Positions 27,199 through 36,082 of a stretch of 64,000 nt of DNA are shown here, piece after piece. The DNA lies in contig NZ_BCTF01000014.1 of NCBI RefSeq assembly GCF_001571145.1, positions 1 through 64,000 of the forward strand, given 5' to 3'. The notes under the pieces are model-generated. The model did not search any database. It had not been told where the DNA came from and worked only from the letters and a program-made list of their open reading frames with translations. The translations under genes were made by a program, and so were the position numbers. The stretch comes from Hydrogenophaga flava NBRC 102514. GTDB lineage: Bacteria > Pseudomonadota > Gammaproteobacteria > Burkholderiales > Burkholderiaceae_C. Position 1 is the stretch's first letter; every line of letters begins with the position of its first letter.

Positions 27199-28197
27199 AT
27201 GAACCCATCATCCCAACCCGCCTCCTTGCGGCGCCGCGAACTGATCCTGGCCGCGGGCCTGGCCTGCGCATCCGTGCCCGCGCTGGCACAAACGACCGCC
27301 AGCTTCCCCGCCAGACCGGTGCGCCTGGTGGTGCCATTTCCCGCAGGTGGTGGCACCGACAACATGGCGCGGGCCCTGGCCGACAGCCTGTCGAAGATGT
27401 GGGGGCAGACCGTCGTCGTGGACAACAAGGCCGGCGCCGGCACCGTCGTGGGCAACGACTTCGTATCCAAGAGCGCGCCCGACGGGCTCACGCTGCTGCT
27501 CAACACCAGCGCGGTCGCCATCGTGCCCGGCCTGAACCCCAGGCTGCCGTACCCCGCCGAGACCGGACTGATCTCGGTGACCACGCTCGGCCATGCGCCC
27601 AATGTGGCGGTGGTGCGGCCCGACAGCCCGATCCGCTCGGCCTCCGACTTTCTGGCGCAGGTGCGGGCCCAGCCCGGGCGCTTCACCTACGGTTCGGCTG
27701 GCAACGGCACCTCCACCCACCTGGCGGCCGAGCTGCTCAAGACCACGGCCAAGGTGTTCATGGTCCATGTGCCCTACCGCGGCGCCACCCCGGCCCTGAC
27801 CGACCTCATGGGCGGGCAGATCGACCTGGCCTTCGGCACCCTGCCCAGCGTTGCGCCCTACCTGGCCAACGGCAAGCTGCGTGCGCTCGCCGTCACCAGC
27901 GCCACGCGCACGGCCCTGCTGCCCGATGTGCCCACCTTCGCCGAATCGGGGCTTGCCGGGTACGCCGCGCCGGTCTGGTACGGCATCTTCGTGGCCGGTG
28001 GCACACCCGCGCCGCTGGTGCAGCAGCTCTACCAGTCGATCCAGCGGGCCGCCGACAGCGAAGAGTTCCGCAAGCGCATCCGGGCCGAAGGGCTGACGCT
28101 GACGCTGGACCCACCGGCCGCGGCCGACGCGCTCTACCGCACCGACATTGCCAAGTGGAAGAAGGTGATCCAGGTCCAGTCCATCAAGGCGGACTGA
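27199..28197 (+). CDS. Bug-family binding protein, second in the same operon
   Basis: 332 residues from the ATG at 27199 (a TTG at 27181 is in frame). The N-terminus SLRRRELILAAGLACASVPALAQ has the arginine pattern of a twin-arginine-like signal followed by an AxA-type cleavage site. The mature protein has VRLVVPFPAGGGTDNMAR, VDNKAGAGTVVGNDFVSKSAPDG, GNGTSTHLAAELL and YRGATPALTDLMGGQ. It differs clearly from the Bug at 24974, so the operon supplies two binding proteins of different specificity. The gene starts 37 bases after the CoA-transferase stop and ends two bases before the hydrolase start. Confidence 0.9.
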   Translation: MNPSSQPASLRRRELILAAGLACASVPALAQTTASFPARPVRLVVPFPAGGGTDNMARALADSLSKMWGQTVVVDNKAGAGTVVGNDFVSKSAPDGLTLLLNTSAVAIVPGLNPRLPYPAETGLISVTTLGHAPNVAVVRPDSPIRSASDFLAQVRAQPGRFTYGSAGNGTSTHLAAELLKTTAKVFMVHVPYRGATPALTDLMGGQIDLAFGTLPSVAPYLANGKLRALAVTSATRTALLPDVPTFAESGLAGYAAPVWYGIFVAGGTPAPLVQQLYQSIQRAADSEEFRKRIRAEGLTLTLDPPAAADALYRTDIAKWKKVIQVQSIKAD

Positions 28198-28199
28198 GC

Positions 28200-29057
28200 A
28201 TGGAGGGACGTGGTCCGAGCCGGGCCGCCGCCGGCGCGCAGATCGCGGCGCTGGAATCGGCCTGCGAGTGCGTGGTGCAACCGGTGCTCGGACATCACAT
28301 CGTGTGGCGCAGGGTGGGCAGTGGCCCGCCTCTGGTGCTGCTGCACGGCGGCCATGGCAGCTGGCTCCATTGGGCTCGCGTGATCCCCGATCTCTCGTTC
28401 AGCTTCACCTTGTGGATGCCCGACATGCCCGGGTACGGTGACTCGACCTTGACGCCCAAGCAGGGGCTCGACGAACTCGTCGCCCAGTTGCGCCAGGGGC
28501 TGGATGATGTGCTGGGTGCCCGCACCCCGATCCTGCTGTGCGGGTTTTCTTTCGGCGGCCTGGTCAGTGCCCAACTGGCCGCGCAGCGTGACCATGTGCA
28601 GCGCCTGGTGCTGATCGGTCCTGCAGGACACGGCGGTCCCCGACGGCAGACCGTGACGCCCTTGCCGTGGCGGGACCTGGACCCCGATGCCGACCCCGTG
28701 GGCTGGGCGAACCGCATGCGGCACAACCTGCTCGCGCAGATGCTCCACAGCGAGACCGCCGTGGACGCACTGGCGTTGGAGATCCAGTGGCGCGGCTGCC
28801 TGAACACCCGGTTTCGCAGCAAGCCGTTCTCCCGCTCGGCGGCGCTGGCGTCTGCACTGAGCTGTTACCCGGGGGAGGTGCTGACCATCTGGGGCGAGCA
28901 TGATGTCACCGCTGTGCCGCGCGACATGGCCGATGGCGTGGCACCGCAAGGCGCGTCGCGCCGCCAGCGGGTGGTGGGCGGCGCGGGGCACTGGCTCATG
29001 CACGAACGTTACGCCGCCACCACCCTGCTGATCCGACAGGGCCTGACCGCAGCCTGA
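28200..29057 (+). CDS. Alpha/beta hydrolase (C-C bond or ester hydrolase type)
   Basis: 285 residues. Oxyanion segment LVLLHGGHGSWLHWARVIPDL (about 46-65), nucleophile Ser117 in LLCGFSFGGLVSAQLA, acid in IWGEHDVT and histidine in VGGAGHWLMHE form a complete triad. The layout resembles meta-cleavage-product hydrolases and related carboxylesterases. The ATG overlaps nothing but sits two bases after the Bug stop. In this operon it might open a lactone or split a ring-cleavage product. It ends convergently with tctA, 21 bases apart. Confidence 0.87.
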   Translation: MEGRGPSRAAAGAQIAALESACECVVQPVLGHHIVWRRVGSGPPLVLLHGGHGSWLHWARVIPDLSFSFTLWMPDMPGYGDSTLTPKQGLDELVAQLRQGLDDVLGARTPILLCGFSFGGLVSAQLAAQRDHVQRLVLIGPAGHGGPRRQTVTPLPWRDLDPDADPVGWANRMRHNLLAQMLHSETAVDALALEIQWRGCLNTRFRSKPFSRSAALASALSCYPGEVLTIWGEHDVTAVPRDMADGVAPQGASRRQRVVGGAGHWLMHERYAATTLLIRQGLTAA

Positions 29058-29078
29058 TGCCGACACGCCGCGCGCGGA

Positions 29079-30590
29079 TCAGGCTGCCACGGTTTCCGCT
29101 TGGCGGCGCCGGGACAGCATCCGCATGCCCACCGGCACCACCAGCATCAGCACCGCCGCGGTCCACAACCCGATGGTGATGGGGCTGCCCACCAGGATGG
29201 CCGCATCGCCGTTGCTGATGGACAGGGCGCGGCGCAGGTTCTGTTCCATCATGTCGCCGAGCACGAAGCCCAGGATCAGCGGCGCCATGGGCACGCCCTG
29301 CTTGCGCAGCAGATAGGCCACAAAGCCCAGCCCGGTCATCAGCACCAGGTCGAACGTGGTGGCGTGCACGGCGTACACGCCCACGCTGCTGACGGCCACG
29401 ATGCCGGGCACCAGCAGCCAGTTGGGCACGCTCAGCACCTTGGTGAACACGCCCACCAGCGGGATGTTGAGCACCAGCAGAATGACGTTGGCCAGGAACA
29501 GCGAGGCGATCAGGCCCCAGACCAGGTCGGGCTGCTGGGTGAACAGCGCCGGGCCGGGCGTGATGTTGTAGAGCGAGAGCGCGCCCACCATGACCGCCGT
29601 GGTGCCCGAGCCGGGCACGCCCAGCGTGAGCATGGGCACGAAGGAGCCGGTGGCGGCCGAGTTGTTGGCCGCCTCGGGTGCGGCCACGCCGCGGATGTCG
29701 CCTTTGCCGAAGCTGCCGTCCTTGTCGGTCAGGCGCTTTTCCATCGAGTAGGTCATGGCACTGGCGATGGTTGCGCCGGCCCCCGGCAGCACGCCGACCA
29801 CGAAGCCCACCACGCTGGAGCGCACGGTGCCCCACCAGGTGTGGGCCAGTTCCTTCCGGTTGAACAGCATGCGGCCGGTCTGCGTCACCAGGCCGGTGCT
29901 GCTGTGGTGCTCCTGCAGCATCAGCAGCAGCTCGCTGATGGAGAACACGCCGATGACCACCACCACGAACTGGATGCCGTCGGAGAGGTGGATGTCGCCG
30001 CCGGTGAAGCGGTAGACGCCCGAGTTCGAATCCAGCCCGACACAGGACATGGACAGGCCGATGATGGCCGCCAGCCCGGCCTTGACCGGCGCGTCGCCCA
30101 TCAGGCCCGCGATGCAGGCGAAGGCGAAGCACATGAGCGCGAAGTACTCGGCTGGCCCGAAGGACAGGGCCCAGCTCGCCAGCAGCGGCGCGAACAGCAC
30201 GATGCCGATGGTGGCGATCAGCGAGCCCACGAACGAGCTCCAGGCGGAGATGGACAGCGCCACGCCGCCCAGGCCCTGGCGCGCCATGGGGTAGCCGTCC
30301 AGCGCGGTCATGATGGCGCCCGCATCGCCCGGCACGTTGAGCAGGATGGACGAGATGCGGCCACCGTATTCGCAGCCGATGTAGACCGCGGCCAGCAGGA
30401 TGAGCGAGGTCTCGGCCGGCAGCTTCATGGCAAAGGCCAGCGGCATCAGGATGGCCACGCCGTTGATCGGCCCCAGGCCGGGCAGCAGGCCGACGACGGT
30501 GCCGATGAAGCAGCCGATGGCGGCGATCAGCAGGTTGGTGGGGCTCAGCGCTACACCGAAGCCGGCGATCAGGTGTTGCAGGATGTCCAT
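29079..30590 (-). CDS. tctA: Tripartite tricarboxylate transporter large permease TctA
   Basis: 503 residues with about 11-12 transmembrane segments. Family motifs are clear: GLLPGLGPINGVAILMPLAFAM near the start, YGGRISSILLNVPGDAGAIMTALDGYPMARQG, and VGVLPGAGATIASAMTYSMEKR with NNSAATGSFVPMLTLGVPGSGTTAVM. TctA forms the Na+-coupled channel with TctB, fed by the TctC binding protein. It is the last gene of a minus-strand run and begins one base after the tctB stop. Confidence 0.95.
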   Translation of the reverse strand: MDILQHLIAGFGVALSPTNLLIAAIGCFIGTVVGLLPGLGPINGVAILMPLAFAMKLPAETSLILLAAVYIGCEYGGRISSILLNVPGDAGAIMTALDGYPMARQGLGGVALSISAWSSFVGSLIATIGIVLFAPLLASWALSFGPAEYFALMCFAFACIAGLMGDAPVKAGLAAIIGLSMSCVGLDSNSGVYRFTGGDIHLSDGIQFVVVVIGVFSISELLLMLQEHHSSTGLVTQTGRMLFNRKELAHTWWGTVRSSVVGFVVGVLPGAGATIASAMTYSMEKRLTDKDGSFGKGDIRGVAAPEAANNSAATGSFVPMLTLGVPGSGTTAVMVGALSLYNITPGPALFTQQPDLVWGLIASLFLANVILLVLNIPLVGVFTKVLSVPNWLLVPGIVAVSSVGVYAVHATTFDLVLMTGLGFVAYLLRKQGVPMAPLILGFVLGDMMEQNLRRALSISNGDAAILVGSPITIGLWTAAVLMLVVPVGMRMLSRRRQAETVAA

Positions 30591-30591
30591 G

Positions 30592-31038
30592 TCAGCTCCC
30601 TCCGAGCAGCGATGCCAGCGGGCCGGCGGGCAGCACCACGTCCAGCACCTTGTCGAACAGCAGGTAGAGCACCCCGCCCAGCGCGGCGCCGCCGATGAGC
30701 GACTGCTTCCAGCTGCCGCCGAAGGCCATGCCCACGGGCACGGCCATCAGCGCGGTGGCGAGCGGAAAGCCCAGCCACTGGAACAGCAGCGCGTAGACCA
30801 GCACCGCGGCCGCGCACAGGGCGGTGGGCTTCCAGGGCACGCCGTGGAAGGCTTCCGTGCCGGCCGTGGGCCGCAGCACCAGCCACAGGCCTGAGAGGCC
30901 GAGGCCGCAGGCCAGCAGCAGCGGAAACGCGCGCGGGCCGACGGGTTCGTAGGAGATGGCGGCGGCGTAGTCTTGCGCGGCCCAGGCCATGGCGGCGGAC
31001 GCGACAACACACACCGCGCCGAGGGCGCGGTCACTCAT
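30592..31038 (-). CDS. tctB: Tripartite tricarboxylate transporter small permease TctB
   Basis: 148 residues with four hydrophobic helices (GAVCVVASAAMAWAAQDYAAA, FPLLLACGLGLSGLWLVL, LCAAAVLVYALLFQWLGFPLATALM, LIGGAALGGVLYLLFDKVLDVVLP). Size and the YEPVGPRAFPLLLACGL segment are typical of TctB. It lies 15 bases after tctC and directly before tctA, the standard CBA order. Confidence 0.92.
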   Translation of the reverse strand: MSDRALGAVCVVASAAMAWAAQDYAAAISYEPVGPRAFPLLLACGLGLSGLWLVLRPTAGTEAFHGVPWKPTALCAAAVLVYALLFQWLGFPLATALMAVPVGMAFGGSWKQSLIGGAALGGVLYLLFDKVLDVVLPAGPLASLLGGS

Positions 31039-31053
31039 GGCGGGGCTCCGGCT

Positions 31054-32040
31054 TTACTTGGCGGGGACGACGTTCAGGCCGAACTCTTCGGCCAGCTTGC
31101 GGTAGCCGGCCACCTGCTTCTTGACGTAGGCGTCCAGCGGCGCGCCGGTCAGGGCCATGGGGAACAGGCCGCGCTCGTCGCGCAGCTTGCTGTCGGCGGG
31201 CGTGGCCATCAGCTTGGTGAAGGTGTCGGCCCAGACCTTGTAGTCGGCGTCGCTGACCTTGGGGCCGAGGTAGAAGCCGCGCACGATGGGCCAGTCCACG
31301 TCGTAGCCCTGTTCGGTGGCGGTCGGGATGTTGGCCATGTCGCCGGGCAGGCGCTTGTCGTTCATCACCGCCAGGATGCGCACCTTGGCGCCGGCCTTGA
31401 TCTGCTGCTGCGCCTCGGCCGCGTCGCCGGTGAAGACGTGGATGTGGCCGCCCTGCAGCGCGGTCAGTGCCTCGCCGCCGCCCTCGAAGGCCACGTAGCG
31501 CATGGTCTTGGGGTTCACGCCGCCGGCGCGCGCGGTGAGCGCGGCCTTCATCCAGTCCTGGCTGCCCACGGTGCCGCCCGCGCCCAGCACCACCTTGGTC
31601 GGGTCGGCCTTCATGGCAGCCATCACGTCCTTCAGGGTCTTGAAGGGCGAGTTCTCGGCCACCACCACCGCGCCGTAATCGGTGCCGATGGCGGCGAGCC
31701 AGCGCACGTCGTTCTCGGTGTAGCGGCCGAACTTGCCCTGGGCCAGGTTCAGAAGCGAGCCGCCGGAGAAGGCGACGATGGCGTTGGCCGCGTCGGGCTT
31801 CTGCGCGATCACGGTGTTGTAGGCCACGGCACCGATACCGCCGGGCATGTACGTCACACGCATCGGGTCGGCGATGAACTTGCCTTCCTGCAGCGCGCTC
31901 TGCACCAGCTTGCAGGTCAGGTCGAAACCGCCGCCGGGCTTGGCCGGGGCGATGCACTCGGTCTTGTCGAGCGGGTTGGCGAAGGCGTTGAGGGCTGCGG
32001 CCGACACGGCGGCGGCGATGAACTTGGAAGCGATGCTCAT
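31054..32040 (-). CDS. tctC: Tripartite tricarboxylate transporter binding protein TctC
   Basis: 328 residues. Short signal peptide (SKFIAAAVSAAALNAFANP). The mature part starts LDKTECIAPAKPGGGFDLTCKLVQSAL, which is the TctC branch rather than general Bug: KPGGGFDLTC replaces PPGGGxD. Also YMPGGIGAVAYNTVIAQKP and FEGGGEALTALQGGHIHVF. Salmonella TctC binds citrate and other tricarboxylates. GGAG lies eight bases before the ATG. Its promoter must lie in the 113-base gap after tctE (32041-32153), or it is read through from tctDE. Confidence 0.93.
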   Translation of the reverse strand: MSIASKFIAAAVSAAALNAFANPLDKTECIAPAKPGGGFDLTCKLVQSALQEGKFIADPMRVTYMPGGIGAVAYNTVIAQKPDAANAIVAFSGGSLLNLAQGKFGRYTENDVRWLAAIGTDYGAVVVAENSPFKTLKDVMAAMKADPTKVVLGAGGTVGSQDWMKAALTARAGGVNPKTMRYVAFEGGGEALTALQGGHIHVFTGDAAEAQQQIKAGAKVRILAVMNDKRLPGDMANIPTATEQGYDVDWPIVRGFYLGPKVSDADYKVWADTFTKLMATPADSKLRDERGLFPMALTGAPLDAYVKKQVAGYRKLAEEFGLNVVPAK

Positions 32041-32153
32041 GAAGGTGTCTCCTCGATGGGGTGGAAGCCACGCAGCACAGGCGCTGCGATGAGGGCACTG
32101 TAGAAATCCGGCACTTTCAACGCGCTTTCAGAAAACCGCCGCAAAACCACGGG

Positions 32154-33587
32154 TTAACCCGCAAGCGCGTCGGGCGCCGGCTGGGCGGGTAGCGTGAGTG
32201 TGACGGCCAGCCCGCGGCCGTTCGGCCCCGCGGCTACCCGCATCTGCCCGCCATGCCGCTGGGCCACGGTGCGCACGATGGCCAGGCCCAGGCCGGAGCC
32301 GGGCAGGGCACCGCCACGGCCGCGGAAGAAGCGCTCGCCGGCGCGCGCCAGTTCGTCGGGCGGCAGGCCCGGGCCGTCGTCTACCACCGTTACCTGCACC
32401 GCACCACCGGCTTCGCCGCGCACCACCAGCGTGACGTGGCAGCCCGCGCCGCCGTGGCGGATGGCGTTGTGCAGCAGGTTGGACAGCGCCTCGCGCAGCA
32501 GGTCGGGCTCGCCCTGCAGGGGCGGCGGGCCGTCGGGCGCGTCCAGGCCCAGGTCCACGCCTTGTTCGCGCGCCGGTCCCCACCACTGGCGCACCAGGGC
32601 CTCGGCCAGGGCCACGGCGTCGAAGGGCTGGCGCTGCGGTGGGGCGCTGTCGGCGCGCGCCAGCGAGAGCATCTGGTTGGTCTGGCGGATCGTCTCGTCC
32701 AGCTGCTCACGGATGGTTTCCAGCACCTGGCGCTGGGCGGCGGGGTCGGCCTCGCGCTGCGCGTAGGCCACCTGGGTGGCCAGCGTGGTCAGCGGCGTGC
32801 GCAGCTGGTGCGAAGCGTCGTCGACGAAGCGGCGGCGTGCTTCGGTCTGCTCGCGATTTCGTTCGATGTGGTGGTTGATGGCCTGCACCAGCGGCCGCAC
32901 CTCGGCTGGCGAGCCGGTGTCGTCCACCGGGGTCAGGTCCTGCGGGTCGCGCGCGTCCACCTCCTGCCGCAGCTTGTCCAGCGGGCGCATGGCCCAGGCG
33001 ATGGCCAGCGCCAGCAGGCCGGTGGCGGCCAGCATCAGCAGCACGTCGCGCGCCAGCGACTGCAGCACCAGTGCGCGGCGGAAGTCGTTGCGCGCCTCCA
33101 GCGTTTCGGCCACCTGGATCAGCACGCGCTGCGGCCCCGCGTGCCCGGCCAGCGGTGGGTTCAGTTCGCGCGCATAGCTGCCCACGCGCACCGCCTGGCC
33201 CAGGTACTCGCCTTCGTGGAACTGTGGCTGCCCGGTCTTCAGCGGCCGGGGCGGGGCGGGCAGGTCGGCGCTGCCGATCTCGACCAGGCCGTCCTCGGTG
33301 GCCACGCGGTAGAACACCTGGCCCTGCGCGGTCAGCTCGAAGAATTCGAGCATGCGGTAGGGCAGCTCCACGCCGATGCCGCCGCTGGCGGTGGAGATGC
33401 TTGAGTCGATGGACTTGACCGCGCCCAGCAGCGAGCGGTCGTAGGCCGCATCGGCGGCGTCGCTGGCCGTGCGCCAGCCCAGCCAGAGTTCACCCGCGAT
33501 CACCGCGCCCAGGCCCGGCAGCAGCAAGACCAGCAGGAAGCGGCGGATGCTCGCGCGCGACCACGAGAGCGGTTTCACGCGGGACAT
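32154..33587 (-). CDS. tctE: Sensor histidine kinase, TctE-like
   Basis: 477 residues. Two transmembrane helices (about 14-34 and 180-200) frame a periplasmic sensor of about 145 residues. The kinase core has the phospho-acceptor His260 in FVDDASHQLRTPLTTL, N-box NLLHNAIRHG, G1 VVDDGPGLP and G2 GSGLGLAIVRTVAQRHGG. It overlaps the regulator gene by 13 bases and precedes tctC, so it almost certainly senses the tricarboxylate that the adjacent transporter imports. The sensor and the HisKA/HATPase order match TctE. Confidence 0.9.
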   Translation of the reverse strand: MSRVKPLSWSRASIRRFLLVLLLPGLGAVIAGELWLGWRTASDAADAAYDRSLLGAVKSIDSSISTASGGIGVELPYRMLEFFELTAQGQVFYRVATEDGLVEIGSADLPAPPRPLKTGQPQFHEGEYLGQAVRVGSYARELNPPLAGHAGPQRVLIQVAETLEARNDFRRALVLQSLARDVLLMLAATGLLALAIAWAMRPLDKLRQEVDARDPQDLTPVDDTGSPAEVRPLVQAINHHIERNREQTEARRRFVDDASHQLRTPLTTLATQVAYAQREADPAAQRQVLETIREQLDETIRQTNQMLSLARADSAPPQRQPFDAVALAEALVRQWWGPAREQGVDLGLDAPDGPPPLQGEPDLLREALSNLLHNAIRHGGAGCHVTLVVRGEAGGAVQVTVVDDGPGLPPDELARAGERFFRGRGGALPGSGLGLAIVRTVAQRHGGQMRVAAGPNGRGLAVTLTLPAQPAPDALAG

Positions 33588-34243
33588 TCCAGCAGGTAGC
33601 CCAGGCCGCGCAGCGTGGCAATGCGCACCGGCGAGGCTTCCAGCCGCTTGCGCAGACGGTGGATCAGCACCTCGATGGCCTCGGGGTTCACGTCCTGCTC
33701 GTCGGAGAACACGCGCTCCAGCAGATCGCGCTTGGACAGCGGCTCGCCCGGGTGCTGGATCAGCGCACGCAGCACCGCGTGTTCGCGCGGCGTGAGGCCC
33801 AGCACCTCGTGCTGCAGGCGGAATTGCTTGGACGCGCTGTCGTAGCTCAGCGGCCCGCAGGCAAAGCGCGGGTGCTCCTGCCCGCGCGAACGGCGGATCA
33901 AGGCGATCAGCCGCGCCTCCAGCTCGGCCACGTCGAAGGGTTTGGCCAGGAAGTCGTCGGCCCCGCCGTGCAGGCAGCTCACCCGCTCCATCAGCGAGTC
34001 GCGCGCGGTGAGGATCAGCACCGGCAGGCGCTCATCGGCTTCGCGCAGGTCGGACAGCACGTCGTGCCCGCCCAGGCCGGGCAGGCCCAGGTCGAGGATG
34101 AGCGCGTCGTACTTCGTGGCCTTGAGGCTGCGGCGCACCAGGCGGCCGTCGTTCACCCAGTCAACCTGGAAGTCGTTCTGGCCCAGGGCCTTGACCAGCC
34201 AGGTGCCCAGTTCGGTTTCGTCTTCGGCGAGCAGGATGCGCAT
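33575..34243 (-). CDS. tctD: Response regulator, TctD-like (OmpR family)
   Basis: 222 residues. Receiver domain (1-120) with acidic pair in LLAEDETE, phosphorylation site Asp51 in DALILDLGLPG, Thr in LILTARD and Lys in LAKPFD. The C-terminal winged helix of the OmpR type includes LTPREHAVLRALIQHPGEPLSKRDLLERVF and EVLIHRLRKRL. It is translated just before the kinase with overlapping frames. It should activate tctCBA directly downstream. Confidence 0.92.
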   Translation of the reverse strand: MRILLAEDETELGTWLVKALGQNDFQVDWVNDGRLVRRSLKATKYDALILDLGLPGLGGHDVLSDLREADERLPVLILTARDSLMERVSCLHGGADDFLAKPFDVAELEARLIALIRRSRGQEHPRFACGPLSYDSASKQFRLQHEVLGLTPREHAVLRALIQHPGEPLSKRDLLERVFSDEQDVNPEAIEVLIHRLRKRLEASPVRIATLRGLGYLLECPA

Positions 34244-34263
34244 GGGGCGAGTCTCTCCGAGGC

Positions 34264-35067
34264 TCAGGCGTAGAGCAAGGCGCCGGCCGCGCGCACGCGG
34301 GCGGCTCGGGTTTCGCCCAGCGCCTGTACCACAGGCTGCCAGACGCTGTGATAGGGCGGCAGGGCGTCGGGGGCGAACGCGGTGTGCGGCCAGTCGGAGC
34401 CCCAGACCAGGCGCTCGCCCAGGGTCTGCGCCACGTGGCGGATGTGGTCATCCAGTGCGTCGTACGGCGCCTGAGCCTGCAGCCGGTACCAGCCCGAGAG
34501 CTTGACCCAGGCGCCCTGGTCGGCCAGGCGCTGCAGCGCGGCCCAGGCGGGGTCGTCTTCACCGACGCCGGTGTGCAGGCCGGCCAGGTGGTCGAGCACG
34601 GCGGTGAGGCCGCCGCCGGCGTGCAGCCCAGCGATGGTGGCGAGCTGGTCGTGCCGCGCGTACCACTGCACATGCCAGCCGCGCGCCTTCAGCCGCGGGG
34701 CGAGTGCGCGGAAGGCCTCGTGCCCGTTGCCCACCGGCGAGACCAGGTTGAAGCGCACGCCGCGCACGCCGAGCGCGTGCATGGCGTCGAGCTCGGCGTC
34801 GGTCACGCTGGTGCCCAACACGGCCACGCCGCGGTGGCGGCCCGGTTCGCGGGCCAGCGCGCGCAGGATCAGGGCGTTGTCGGTGCCGTAGACGCTGGGC
34901 TGCACCAGCACCAGGTGGCCCACGCCCAGCGGGAGCGCGGTCTGCTCGATCTCGGGCAGGTCGCGCAGCACCGGCCGGTAGTGGCCGGCCTGCGCCGGGT
35001 GCGCGGGGTCGAACACGTGCACATGGCAGTCCCAGCCGGAGGGGATGGCGTTGTTGCTTGCGCTCAT
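34264..35067 (-). CDS. Amidohydrolase family 2 protein (PDC-lactonase/LigI-like)
   Basis: 267 residues. The metal site HVHVFDP near the N-terminus (GWDCHVHVFDPAHP), an early strand LVLVQPSVYGTDN, then VRFNLVSPVG, VLDHLAGLH (His), and C-terminal ERLVWGSDWPHT with the active-site aspartate. This HxHxFD...GSDWPH pattern is that of the LigI/4-sulfomuconolactonase/L-fuconolactonase group that opens lactones. The ATG overlaps the Bug stop (ATGA, 35064-35067), so binding protein and hydrolase are coupled. It may open a lactone derived from the ligand, such as a pyrone carboxylate; this is inference. Confidence 0.85.
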   Translation of the reverse strand: MSASNNAIPSGWDCHVHVFDPAHPAQAGHYRPVLRDLPEIEQTALPLGVGHLVLVQPSVYGTDNALILRALAREPGRHRGVAVLGTSVTDAELDAMHALGVRGVRFNLVSPVGNGHEAFRALAPRLKARGWHVQWYARHDQLATIAGLHAGGGLTAVLDHLAGLHTGVGEDDPAWAALQRLADQGAWVKLSGWYRLQAQAPYDALDDHIRHVAQTLGERLVWGSDWPHTAFAPDALPPYHSVWQPVVQALGETRAARVRAAGALLYA

Positions 35068-36071
35068 CCGGTGGTGATGTTGCGGTCCTTGATCACCTTG
35101 GCCCACAGCGCCTGCTGGGCCGCGATGAACTGGCCGGCGCTCTGCTGGCTGGCGTCGGCGAACACATCGCCCCCCAGCTGGCGGATGCGGCCCAGCACCT
35201 CGGCGTCGTCCAGCGCCTTGCGGATGCCGGCCACGAGCGTGGCCTTGGCGTCGGCCGGCAGGCCGGCGGGTGCCAGGATGGGGTTCCACTCCAGCACCTC
35301 GTAGCCGCTGACGCCGGCCTCGGCCATGGTCGGCACATCGGGCAGCGAGCGGGCGCGCAACCGGCTGGTGACGGCCAGCGGGCGCAGCTTGCCAGCCTTG
35401 ATGTGGCCGAGCGACGAGGCCACGTTGGCGAAGAACAGCGGCACCTGGCCGCCCATCACGTCGTTCATGGCCGGGCCGCCGCCGCGGTAAGCCACGTGGG
35501 TCAGGTCCACGCCCGCGCGCTGCTCGAACAGGGCACCGGCCAGGTGCTGTGCCGAACCGTTGCCGGAGGAGGCGTAGTTCAGCGGCCTGGTCTTGGCCAG
35601 GCGGATCACGTCCTTCACGTCTTTCGCCTCGAAGCTCGGCGTGCACACCAGCACGTTGGGGAAGGTGGCGAGCACGGCCAGCGGCGTGAAGGCCGTGGCC
35701 GTGTCATAGGGCAGCTTGGGAAACAGCGAGGGGTTCACCGCGAAGGACGAGGCGTCGAGCAGCAGCACGCTGCCGTCGGCCGCGGCGCGGGCCACTTGGC
35801 CCGCCGCCAGCTGCCCGCTGGCGCCAGCCTTGTTCTCCACCACCACGGTCTGGCCCAGCGCGGCTTCGAGCCTTGGCGCGATGGTGCGGGCCATGAGGTC
35901 AGCGCCGCCGCCGGGCGGGTAGGACACGACCAGCGTGATCGGCTTGCCGCCGGCGACCTTGCCCTGCGCGTGCGCGCCGATCCAGGGGGCGGCGAGTGCT
36001 GCGCCGGCCGAGGCGATCAGATGGCGGCGCGAGGGCGCCCAGCTTTGGGCGAGCGTGTTCGGTTGGACCAT
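35064..36071 (-). CDS. Bug-family periplasmic binding protein
   Basis: 335 residues. N-terminus PSRRHLIASAGAALAAPWIGAHAQ has twin arginines and a hydrophobic core, so export may be by Tat. The mature protein shows ITLVVSYPPGGGADLMARTI, VENKAGASGQLAAGQVARAAADG, ASSGNGSAQHLAGALF and YRGGGPAMNDVMGGQ. It lies 12 bases after a GntR regulator and overlaps an amidohydrolase. It is the fifth TctC/Bug-type protein in the window and the second within reach of tctAB. Confidence 0.9.
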   Translation of the reverse strand: MVQPNTLAQSWAPSRRHLIASAGAALAAPWIGAHAQGKVAGGKPITLVVSYPPGGGADLMARTIAPRLEAALGQTVVVENKAGASGQLAAGQVARAAADGSVLLLDASSFAVNPSLFPKLPYDTATAFTPLAVLATFPNVLVCTPSFEAKDVKDVIRLAKTRPLNYASSGNGSAQHLAGALFEQRAGVDLTHVAYRGGGPAMNDVMGGQVPLFFANVASSLGHIKAGKLRPLAVTSRLRARSLPDVPTMAEAGVSGYEVLEWNPILAPAGLPADAKATLVAGIRKALDDAEVLGRIRQLGGDVFADASQQSAGQFIAAQQALWAKVIKDRNITTG

Positions 36072-36082
36072 GGGGGGTTCCT

